Shown: positions 51,106-58,494 of the stretch, one piece after another
Layout of the letters: the number at the start of each line of letters is the position of its first letter
Position numbering within the stretch: position 1 is the stretch's first letter
Assembly: GCA_019634595.1 (NCBI GenBank)
Contig: JAHCBC010000004.1
Location: forward strand, 1-64,000
DNA from: Akkermansiaceae bacterium
GTDB taxonomy: Bacteria > Verrucomicrobiota > Verrucomicrobiia > Verrucomicrobiales > Akkermansiaceae
Length of the DNA stretch: 64,000 nucleotides
Direction: 5' to 3'
Notes under the pieces: generated by a model
What the model was told of the DNA's origin: nothing
Databases searched by the model: none
What the model saw: the letters and a program-made list of their open reading frames with translations, nothing else
Translations under genes and position numbers: made by a program

Positions 51106-53766
51106 TCACGGCTGGACCACCTTCACCCGGTAGAAGCGCTTGTCGCCAACCAGCGGCCCCGGATTCGGGTCCGGCACCGTGATGATGTCACCGGCCGGTC
51201 CGGAATTCACCACGGTGTGGTCCAACGCAGCATCCCACTGGCTGAGATTCGAGGTGAATTCCACCACATATTTCACGCCACGGGCCATGGCCTCTTTCGA
51301 ACGGTAGAGGGAGACAACCGTGCGCGGACTGGTGGTCGAGTCAAAGTACGACACCGGGATCCCGGGAACGGGAGAGCCATCATAGACAGGAGCAGCCGGG
51401 ACTTTCGGCAGGGGCCTCTGGCCGGGTTCCAGGCCGAAGGCGAACTCCAGCAGGTTCCCGTAGGCGTTCCCGTCCGCATCCTCCAGATGTCCTCCCGCGG
51501 TGCCCGCATAGGTTCTGCCCTTTTCCGCCAGCCACCTCTGGGTGGCGGTGAACGTCCCGCTGGCGGGCCGCACTTCCACCTTCAGCGTGATGGAATACTG
51601 GTCCACACCCCGCCGAGCGATGACCTCCAACTCGACCGTCCCCACCTGAGCGGCTTGGAATGACCCGCTGAACTGTCCGGTCGAGGGATTGAACGCAATG
51701 CCGCCCGGCAGTTCGGCATGGCCGACCCAATAGGTGTCCCAGGTGATGCCGGTTCCGGTTCCCGTCGCCTGATAGGTGAACGGCTGTCCGACAGTGGCCA
51801 CCACCCGCTCCGCGCTGGTGATGAACAACGGGGCATCCACAGCCGCCGGGTTGATGACGAAGGTCACGGACAACGGCGTGCTGGCCCCGGTATGGTTCCG
51901 TGCAGTGAAGGTCACCGGAAAGGTCCCGCTCACCCTCGGCTTGCCCAGCAGCAACCCCGTCATAGGGTCCAACGTCAACCCCGCGGGCAGTTCCGTCGAT
52001 TCCATGATCCCCGCCGACTTCGAAACCGCGAAGAAGAAATCCTCCCCCACGGTTCCGTCCGCCTCGGTCTCCCCGAACAGCAGCGGAACCGGCGGCACGT
52101 AGTCATCATCATCGATGGTCAGCGTCACCTCCGTCACACCATCCGCCACCGCTCCGGTGAAGTTGCCCAGCAGCACCTTCACCGTCTTTCCGGGATCCTG
52201 CGCGTAGTCGTTCAGCACGGGCAGGCGGACTGTCTTCTCCCCGACCTCACCCGCGGCCCAGCTCACCACGGTGGTCGTGCCTGCCTTGAAATCCTGCCCC
52301 TCGACGGCAGTGCCACCCGCTACCAACGTCGCACGCACGCTCGCCGCGCCGATGTTCCCCAAGGTTCGCCGGACTTTAAACTCCACGTAGCCCAGCGCCT
52401 CGGATCCCTGCCCGTATGGCGGGACCTCCACCCGGATGCGCCCCGGTCCCGGCTGGTTCCTCAGGATGTAGAATCCCTCCCCCCGCTGGTCCTGGTATTT
52501 GCACAGCACATCGAGGTTGGAGTTGATGGAAGACGTAAGAATCGGACCACCGGCATAATCATAACCCTGCTCCGATCCATCGAAGGGAGGATACAACTTG
52601 TAGGAAGGTCCCGTCTCATCCTGGAGGCGGGTGATCGCGTAGTTTGCCTCCGTACTGCTTCGTCGCCCGATCACCGGTTCCCCGCCATCGTTCAGGCCCA
52701 GCAGATGACCGTTCCGGGTCATGGCCGCACGGCTTGCCGGCATGAACACCGCACTCTGAACCGGCCGGAAGCCAGATAGGGTCCTAAGCTCATTGAACCG
52801 GTTCGACCATACCGCCGTGGCATGGGACATTCCGATGGCATTGCTCATCGCGCGGTAGGGTCCGTGTGCCAGCGGCGGCCCGCCCAATACCTGTGAGTAG
52901 GGATAGTCCGGAGTCGGCTGGTAGATCCCTGCCAGCGCGGGAATCCTGGTCTGACTGGCGGAGCTGAAGGTCGCGGACGAAACCGGCGCGTCATAGTAGA
53001 ACATCAGTTCCGGAGCATTGAGATCCGAGACCCCACCGATGAGGTAGCCATCGCGGTCGAGGGCTTGGGGAGACCCCAGTGTCCTGAAAAAATTGGAATC
53101 AAACCAACGTCCTGAGTTTGCCGTCGATGTTCCCTTCCACATTACGGGTGGCGCATAGAAAAACGGCCAGTCGGAGGTGTAGCCCAGCACGGTCCCGTCG
53201 TCGGAGATGTCCGTCACTCCGGCGGAAAACTCCTCATTGCGCCCCACCTCTCCGTTGTAGTCGGCAAAGATATAACCGCCCAGCGTGGAGGCGGAGATCA
53301 CCGGCTGCGGTAGCGTTTCCAGATCCGCGTCGATCCTGTATCTCACGATCCGGTGGATGTCCCTCGTCCCCCCACCCCACGCCGATATCGACTGGCGGGC
53401 GGGAGCGGCCAGATAAAACGTCCCTCCCGCCACATTGCTGATCCGCACGATCCCGGTGGAACTTCCCTCCGCTGGTGAAAGCGTCGCCGTCACCCCGCCC
53501 TGGGCCGGTGTGATCTTCCGCATCACCCCGTCCTTGAACACGAAAATTCCGCGTGCTTCCTCCACTCCCGAATACTGGTCCGTATAACGCGTCCACGTCC
53601 CGGCCACGACGCCAGAATCATTGAAATCATGGACCAGATACCTTTCCGTCAAAAGGGGCGGCATGAAAGAGGAGGACACCACATAGTTGGGCGGCGTCTG
53701 CGCCCCGGCGACCCCGGTGGTTACTAACAGGCAAACCACTGCGGAAATCATCCGATGAGTTTTCAT
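51106..53766 (-). CDS. Large secreted protein with Calx-beta and Ig-like (putative Ig) domains
   Basis: An 886-residue protein with signal peptide (MISAVVCLLVTTGVAGA). The first 430 residues look like an autotransporter-style or propeller-like repeat region (VTDISDDGTVLGYTSDW, ALDRDGYLIGGVSDLN, MTRNGHLLGLNDGG; repeated hydrophobic-DxDG-x-x-x-G units). Then a Calx-beta domain (VEFKVRRTLGNIGAASVR, GTAVEGQDFKAG, VTEVTLTIDDDDY). Two putative Ig (He_PIG-like) domains follow, with LPAGLTLDPMTGLLLGKPRV and LPGGIAFNPSTGQFSGSFQA, then a C-terminal part with LEFAFGLEPGQRPLP and FYRVKV typical of Verrucomicrobiota secreted proteins. Likely a cell-surface or extracellular protein; no enzyme motif is seen. 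Confidence 0.8.
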   Translation of the reverse strand: MKTHRMISAVVCLLVTTGVAGAQTPPNYVVSSSFMPPLLTERYLVHDFNDSGVVAGTWTRYTDQYSGVEEARGIFVFKDGVMRKITPAQGGVTATLSPAEGSSTGIVRISNVAGGTFYLAAPARQSISAWGGGTRDIHRIVRYRIDADLETLPQPVISASTLGGYIFADYNGEVGRNEEFSAGVTDISDDGTVLGYTSDWPFFYAPPVMWKGTSTANSGRWFDSNFFRTLGSPQALDRDGYLIGGVSDLNAPELMFYYDAPVSSATFSSASQTRIPALAGIYQPTPDYPYSQVLGGPPLAHGPYRAMSNAIGMSHATAVWSNRFNELRTLSGFRPVQSAVFMPASRAAMTRNGHLLGLNDGGEPVIGRRSSTEANYAITRLQDETGPSYKLYPPFDGSEQGYDYAGGPILTSSINSNLDVLCKYQDQRGEGFYILRNQPGPGRIRVEVPPYGQGSEALGYVEFKVRRTLGNIGAASVRATLVAGGTAVEGQDFKAGTTTVVSWAAGEVGEKTVRLPVLNDYAQDPGKTVKVLLGNFTGAVADGVTEVTLTIDDDDYVPPVPLLFGETEADGTVGEDFFFAVSKSAGIMESTELPAGLTLDPMTGLLLGKPRVSGTFPVTFTARNHTGASTPLSVTFVINPAAVDAPLFITSAERVVATVGQPFTYQATGTGTGITWDTYWVGHAELPGGIAFNPSTGQFSGSFQAAQVGTVELEVIARRGVDQYSITLKVEVRPASGTFTATQRWLAEKGRTYAGTAGGHLEDADGNAYGNLLEFAFGLEPGQRPLPKVPAAPVYDGSPVPGIPVSYFDSTTSPRTVVSLYRSKEAMARGVKYVVEFTSNLSQWDAALDHTVVNSGPAGDIITVPDPNPGPLVGDKRFYRVKVVQP

Positions 53767-53866
53767 GGCGGGGGCAAAGATATTGGAAACACCAGAATGG
53801 TGAGAAATAACACCGACTTGGTCGAGCATTTTGCAATACCTGCGCCGAAATGCGTAGCCGATTTTT

Positions 53867-54652
53867 TCAACCCGGCCTCACATCGCACCATCCCGCCGAC
53901 CACTTCACCCGCAGCCCCACCTGATAAAGGTCGGTCAGATTTCCGGAGGTGAGCACCGATTTCTTCTCTTCGTCCGCGAACACACCGCCGTCCTTCAACA
54001 GCACCACACGGTTGATGCCCGGCGGGATCTCTCCCGGATGATGGGTGACCAACAACAGTGTTTTTCCAGCTTCCAACAGCTTGCAGAGCGTCGCGGTCAG
54101 TTGCATGGCCGCGGCGAAATCGAGGGCCGTTGAGGGTTCATCCAGCACCAGAACCTCCGGCTGGTGCACCAGCGAACGGGCGATGAGAAATCTCCGCCGC
54201 TCCCCTGAGGACAGCGCGCCGAACTCCCGCTTTGCCAGCGCACTGATGCCCATCAACTCCATCGCTTCCGACGCTCGTTCCTTCTCCGCCTTTGAAAACT
54301 TCATCCAACGCGTCTTGCCATACGCGCCGCGCAGCGAAGAAAGCACGGTATCCTCCGCGATCTCCTCGGGATGAAAGCGGGCGACCTCCTCCGGCATCAC
54401 CACGCCGATCTTGTGCCGCAGGTCCTCCAGCGACCACAGATCCTCTCCGAACAAGCGGCAGACCGCGCCATTCCCCCACTCCGGCCGCAGTTCCCCGGTC
54501 AGCACTTTCAGCAGCGTGCTCTTTCCCGCACCATTCGGTCCCAGGATCGCCACACTCTCTCCTTCCCTCAGCACCAAGGAGAAATCCTTCAGCGCCCGGG
54601 TCTCCCCCCGCCAGACCGTCGCGTCCTGAATTTCAAGTATCGGATTGTGCAT
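53867..54652 (-). CDS. ABC transporter ATP-binding protein
   Basis: A single ATPase domain of about 261 residues. Seen: Walker A in VAILGPNGAGKSTLL, the ABC signature FGALSSGERRRFLIARSL (LSSGE), Walker B VLVLDEPSTALDF, and the His switch LLLVTHHPGEIPPG. The profile is of YlmA/ModF-like orphan ATPases with short domains (ILEIQDATVWRGETRALKDF at the start). The start could be 54652 or 54670. No permease gene is adjacent, so the partner or even transport function is uncertain. It is divergent from the LacI-type regulator, 98 bases apart. Confidence 0.88.
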   Translation of the reverse strand: MHNPILEIQDATVWRGETRALKDFSLVLREGESVAILGPNGAGKSTLLKVLTGELRPEWGNGAVCRLFGEDLWSLEDLRHKIGVVMPEEVARFHPEEIAEDTVLSSLRGAYGKTRWMKFSKAEKERASEAMELMGISALAKREFGALSSGERRRFLIARSLVHQPEVLVLDEPSTALDFAAAMQLTATLCKLLEAGKTLLLVTHHPGEIPPGINRVVLLKDGGVFADEEKKSVLTSGNLTDLYQVGLRVKWSAGWCDVRPG

Positions 54653-54720
54653 GGGCTGATCCCGCGTCATCAAACGTGCGTTGGCAAGCAGCCTTGCACT
54701 TCTTTGCTTGCCCTGAGGAG

Positions 54721-54732
54721 ATTGCACGCAAT
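54721..54732. promoter_or_regulatory. Candidate LacI-family operator
   Basis: ATTGC-AC-GCAAT at 54721-54732 has perfect 5-base inverted arms and sits 18 bases upstream of the LacI gene start, between two divergent genes. The TTGC/GCAA half-sites suit LacI-family regulators, so autoregulation is a reasonable guess. Confidence 0.45.
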
Positions 54733-54750
54733 AATCCACCCCGATCTGAC

Positions 54751-55731
54751 ATGGTAACCATCTATGACATCGCTGAAAAGGCCGGAGTTTCCGGTTCCAC
54801 GGTTTCCCGCGCGCTCAATGGCTCGCGGCTCGTGAGCGATGAAGTGCGGGAGCGCATCCAGCACATCGCAAAGGATCTCGGCTTTGAGAAGCGGAACGTG
54901 CGCCGCCACCGCCAGCGCACCATCCTCAACATCCGCCTGGTCCTGCCGCACCATGATTCCCCGGAACGCGGGTTGTTCTATGATCTGACGCAACTCATCG
55001 ACGGGCTGCGCAAAGGCTTCGCACCGACGGCGATCAACATCCTGAGCGACCTCGGGGGGCCATCCTTCGTCCCCTTCCCGCACAAGAAAGGCGGGGACAC
55101 GGACGCCTTCATCTTCGCCTTCCACCTGCCCTCGGCGGAGGTGCTGCAGGCACTGCTGGAACGGAATATCCCCTTCGTCATCCTCAATCGCGCCACGCCC
55201 GGACTGCCATGCATTTCCTCCGATCACGGCGGCGGGATGGCGGAACTGGTGGAGCACCTGGGGAAAGCGCCCATCAAGCCGTGCCTCATCACCATCGACG
55301 GACTCAACGAGGTCTTCGTGGAACGGCGGGAGGGCCTGGCCACCACGCTGACCGCGAAAGGCATCCCGTTTTCCGATGCGGACATCTTCACATTCAAGAA
55401 CACCGCCGCACTGACCGCGGAGGGACTGGCTCCCATCGCGGAGAAATATGACACGCTTTTCTGCATCAACGACATCGTCGGATCCGTGGTACTCTCCGAG
55501 CTGGCCCGGATGGGCATCCCCGTGCCGGAGCGTTGCCAGGTGACCGGCTTCGATGACTCCCCGCTGCGCCGCATCACCCGTCCGCTGCTGACCACCGTGG
55601 CGATGCCCGTCTTCGAGTTCGGCCGCCGCGCCGGACAGCGGCTCGCCGCCGAGGTCATCGAGGGCGCGGTGAACATCCCGCTCGAACGCCTCCACGGCTC
55701 CCTGCTCATCGGGGAGTCCACCCGCCGCTGA
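54751..55731 (+). CDS. LacI-family transcriptional regulator
   Basis: A 326-residue repressor. Seen: N-terminal LacI helix-turn-helix (TIYDIAEKAGVSGSTVSRAL), hinge region (RRHRQRTILNIRLVLPH), and a periplasmic-binding-protein-like sensor domain with FIFAFHLPSAEVLQALLER, GITSDHGGG-type ISSDHGGGMAELVEHL, INDIVGSVVLSELARMGIPV and the VTGFDDSPLRR end. The effector is probably a sugar. It lies upstream of an isomerase and an oxidoreductase gene in the same direction, with a palindrome at 54721 as possible operator, so it most likely controls this small set. Confidence 0.93.
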   Translation: MVTIYDIAEKAGVSGSTVSRALNGSRLVSDEVRERIQHIAKDLGFEKRNVRRHRQRTILNIRLVLPHHDSPERGLFYDLTQLIDGLRKGFAPTAINILSDLGGPSFVPFPHKKGGDTDAFIFAFHLPSAEVLQALLERNIPFVILNRATPGLPCISSDHGGGMAELVEHLGKAPIKPCLITIDGLNEVFVERREGLATTLTAKGIPFSDADIFTFKNTAALTAEGLAPIAEKYDTLFCINDIVGSVVLSELARMGIPVPERCQVTGFDDSPLRRITRPLLTTVAMPVFEFGRRAGQRLAAEVIEGAVNIPLERLHGSLLIGESTRR

Positions 55732-55753
55732 AGCCCGGCTTTCCATCAAACCC

Positions 55754-56569
55754 ATGACACCCGACCAACTCGCCATCCACACGTTCACCACCAAGCCGTG
55801 GTCGATCGACGAGTGTATTGAGAACTACGCGCGGCACGGCTTCGGCGGGATCTCCATCTGGCGGGAAACCGTCGAAGGCGAGGATCTTGCCCGCGTTTCC
55901 CGCAAGCTGAAGGACAGCGGACTGAAGCCGATCTCCTATGTCCGCGGAGGCTTCTTCACCGGCACCACCGCGGAGGCCCGCCAGCAGGCCATCGACAACA
56001 ACCTTCGTATCATCCGGGACTCGGAGACGCTCGGGCTGCCGATGATCGTGCTGGTCTGCGGAGCCACCCCCGGCCAGTCCCCCCGCGAGAACCTTTCACA
56101 GATCCAGGACAGCATCGCCGCCATTCTCCCTGCTGCGGAAAGCGCGGGCATCCGGCTGGCCATCGAGCCACTGCACCCGATGTATGCCGGCGACCGCTGC
56201 GCCGTCGCCACCATGGCGGACGCGAATGACCTGTGCGATGCGCTCAACCACCCGCTCCTCGGTGTGGCGGCGGACGTCTATCACATCTGGTGGGATTCGA
56301 AGTTGGAGCAGGAGATTTCCCGCTGCACCGCCGCCGACCGCCTCTTCGCCTTCCATGTCTGCGACTTCAAGGCCGACCTGGAGCATCCGTTGCTCGACCG
56401 CGAGCTGCCCGGCCAGGGGCTAGGCACCTGCGCCCGCGTGAACGACCTGGTGAAAGCAGCGGGCTTCACCGGCCTCACCGAGGTCGAGATTTTCTCCCGC
56501 AAATACTGGACCGAGAACCAGCACCAGTTCCTCGACAAGATCAAAGCCGCCTGTGCGCCTCTTCGCTGA
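55754..56569 (+). CDS. Sugar phosphate isomerase/epimerase (TIM barrel)
   Basis: A 271-residue AP-endonuclease-2-like TIM-barrel protein. Seen: ENYARHGFGGISIWRETVEG (first metal strand), LAIEPLHPMYAGD (Glu ligand), GVAADVYHIWWDSKLE (Asp-x-x-His), and FAFHVCDFKADLEH (His ligand), with LTEVEIFSRKYW near the end (Glu). It differs from the isomerase at 10.8 kb and is probably specific for another substrate. It lies between the LacI regulator (22 bases) and a Gfo/Idh/MocA oxidoreductase (33 bases) in an apparent operon for a sugar or polyol. Confidence 0.88.
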   Translation: MTPDQLAIHTFTTKPWSIDECIENYARHGFGGISIWRETVEGEDLARVSRKLKDSGLKPISYVRGGFFTGTTAEARQQAIDNNLRIIRDSETLGLPMIVLVCGATPGQSPRENLSQIQDSIAAILPAAESAGIRLAIEPLHPMYAGDRCAVATMADANDLCDALNHPLLGVAADVYHIWWDSKLEQEISRCTAADRLFAFHVCDFKADLEHPLLDRELPGQGLGTCARVNDLVKAAGFTGLTEVEIFSRKYWTENQHQFLDKIKAACAPLR

Positions 56570-56601
56570 AAACCGAACACTGAAACCTAGCAAACCTTCT
56601 T

Positions 56602-57744
56602 ATGAAATCCATCGGCATCATCCTCAACGGCGTCACCGGACGCATGGGCACCAACCAGCACCTCGTGCGCTCCATCCTCGCCATCCGCCAGCAAGGCGGC
56701 CTCCGCATCGGCGATGAAACCTACATGCCGGAACCGGTCCTCACCGGCCGCAACGAATACAAGCTCGCGGAACTGGCGAAGAAGCACGGCGTGGAGAAAT
56801 ACACCACGGACCTGGACTCCGTGCTGGCGGATCCTTTCTATGAGATCTTCTTCGACGCATCCGGCACACCTTACCGCATCGGCTTCCTTGAGAAAGCCAT
56901 CGCCGCGGGCAAGCACATCTACTGTGAGAAGCCCACCTCGGACTCCGCCTCGGAGGCGTTCCGCATCGCCGAGGTCGCTGAGAAGGCCGGCGTGAAGAAC
57001 GGCACCGTGCAGGACAAGCTGTGGCTGCCGGGCCTCCGCAAATTCCAACTGCTGAAGGAGCAGGGCTTCTTCGGCGAAATCCTCTCCGTCCGCGGGGAGT
57101 TCGGTTACTGGGTCTTCACCGGCGACTACGAAGGCCAGCCCATCCAGCGTCCGAGCTGGAACTACCGCTCCGAGGACGGCGGCGGCATGATCGTGGACAT
57201 GCACTGCCACTGGCGCTACGTCATCGACAACCTCTTCGGCAATGTGACCCGCGTCTTCTGCAAGGCGGCGACCCACATCCCGCAGCGCTTCGACGAACAG
57301 GGCAAGCCGTTCAAGTGCACCGCCGACGACTCCGCCTACGCGATCTTCGAAACGGACACCGGCATCACCTGCCAGTTCAACTCCTCATGGAACGTCCGCG
57401 TGCGCCGCGACGACCTCCTCACCATGCAGGTGGACGGCACCAAGGGATCCGCCATCGTCGGCCTGCGCAAGTGCTGGGCGCAGCATGAGAGCGTCACCCC
57501 GCGTCCGGTGTGGAACCCGGACATCGACAGCCCCATCAACTACTACGACCGCTGGACGGAAGTGCCGGACCAGATGAACTTCGAGAACGCGTTCAAGATC
57601 CAGTGGGAGCTGTTCCTCAAGCACGTCATCGCGGACGAGCCGTTCCGCTGGACGCTGCGCGAAGGCGCGAAGGGGGTTGAACTGGCCGAGCTGAGCTGGA
57701 AATCCCACGAGGAAGGCCGCTGGATCGATGTTCCGGTGCGCTGA
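56602..57744 (+). CDS. Gfo/Idh/MocA family oxidoreductase
   Basis: A 380-residue NAD(P)-binding oxidoreductase. The N-terminus SIGIILNGVTGRMGTNQHL is a variant Rossmann motif (GxTGRMG, reminiscent of dihydrodipicolinate reductase). Then come FYEIFFDASGTPYRIG, HIYCEKPTSDSASE (with the CEKP catalytic Lys), DGGGMIVDMHCHWRYVIDNL (Asp and His of the active site) and a C-terminal domain. It is the third gene of the LacI-isomerase-oxidoreductase set. Typical of a subfamily common in Verrucomicrobiota and Planctomycetota; the substrate is unknown. Confidence 0.9.
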   Translation: MKSIGIILNGVTGRMGTNQHLVRSILAIRQQGGLRIGDETYMPEPVLTGRNEYKLAELAKKHGVEKYTTDLDSVLADPFYEIFFDASGTPYRIGFLEKAIAAGKHIYCEKPTSDSASEAFRIAEVAEKAGVKNGTVQDKLWLPGLRKFQLLKEQGFFGEILSVRGEFGYWVFTGDYEGQPIQRPSWNYRSEDGGGMIVDMHCHWRYVIDNLFGNVTRVFCKAATHIPQRFDEQGKPFKCTADDSAYAIFETDTGITCQFNSSWNVRVRRDDLLTMQVDGTKGSAIVGLRKCWAQHESVTPRPVWNPDIDSPINYYDRWTEVPDQMNFENAFKIQWELFLKHVIADEPFRWTLREGAKGVELAELSWKSHEEGRWIDVPVR

Positions 57745-57818
57745 TCCGGCGTGAAATTCCCCGCTTGTCCCGGGGAAAAGCGCTGGAAAGAGCGCGGCAC
57801 ATGATTTACCCTCCACCC

Positions 57819-58076
57819 ATGGCCGCGATCATTTCCTATGCCCAACTGGAGGATGAGGTGCTTCACCTTCCGCTTGAGGATCGTTCGCGGCTCGCCAACC
57901 GCTTGCTCGAAAGCCTCGACGAAGATGATGGCCTCGAACTGGGTCCGGAGTGGAATGAAGAACTTCAGCGGCGGGTGAAGAAGATCGACGGAGGCACGGC
58001 CCGGATGATTCCCGGCGGTGAGGTATCCGCCAACGTGAGGGCACGTCTGGAGGAAGTCCGCAACGAACGCCGATGA
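57819..58076 (+). CDS. Addiction-module antitoxin (TIGR02574-type)
   Basis: An 85-residue acidic-to-mixed protein. Seen: the usual start and first helix (YAQLEDEVLHLPLEDRSRLANRL), LESLDEDDG, and GPEWNEELQRRVKKIDGG followed by RMIPGGEVSANVRARLEE. These match the family that partners ParE/RelE toxins. The ATG at 57819 is preferred over one 18 bases upstream. Its stop overlaps the toxin ATG by 4 bases (ATGA), the normal arrangement. The toxin downstream is broken, so the antitoxin is orphaned in function. Confidence 0.85.
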   Translation: MAAIISYAQLEDEVLHLPLEDRSRLANRLLESLDEDDGLELGPEWNEELQRRVKKIDGGTARMIPGGEVSANVRARLEEVRNERR

Positions 58077-58368
58077 TGCTGACATGGCACGAAGCCACCG
58101 AAGAGGAATACACTTCGGCCGCGATTTATTACGAACGGCAGGTGGAGGATTTGGGCGAACGCTTCATCGGACAAGTGGAAGCAACCGTGGCGCGGGTGAT
58201 GTCGGCACCTTTGTGAACGCGTTGTCATGTTGACGGCTGTAGGAAGCTCCGGGTGGACCGCTTTCCCTATACGGTGATCTACAGGGTAACGGGCAATGAG
58301 GTGCAGATCCTTGCTGTCGCCCACGCGAAGCGCCTCCCCCCGGTTATTGGAGCGGGCGGACGAGCTGA
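58073..58368 (+). pseudogene. ParE/RelE-type toxin, inactivated
   Basis: Reads LTWHEATEEEYTSAAIYYERQ and FIGQVEATVARVMSAPL, then an in-frame TGA at 58214-58216. The same frame continues with KLRVDRFPYTVIYRV and VQILAVAHAKRLPP, clear ParE-fold sequence. At the six-C run (about 58335-58340) one base is missing. Restoring it gives GYWSGRTS and a TGA at 58366-58368, the family's normal end. Two lesions, a stop and a frameshift, should abolish activity. The first could be a Trp (TGG) to stop change. Confidence 0.86.
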
Positions 58369-58494
58369 TGAAATCCGCCGCTTCCGTGATGGATGGGTGA
58401 ATTTTATTTGGCACACCGAGTCCTTTCCGGTGGATTGCAGGCAACAATCGCCGCTTGCCCATCGTAAAAACCCGCTCACACTGTTCAGCAACCC

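Noticed and set aside
58214..58216. Selenocysteine or programmed readthrough at the TGA in the toxin
   Set aside because: The frame also breaks downstream at a C-run, and no SECIS-like hairpin was evident. A dead toxin or sequence error is simpler.
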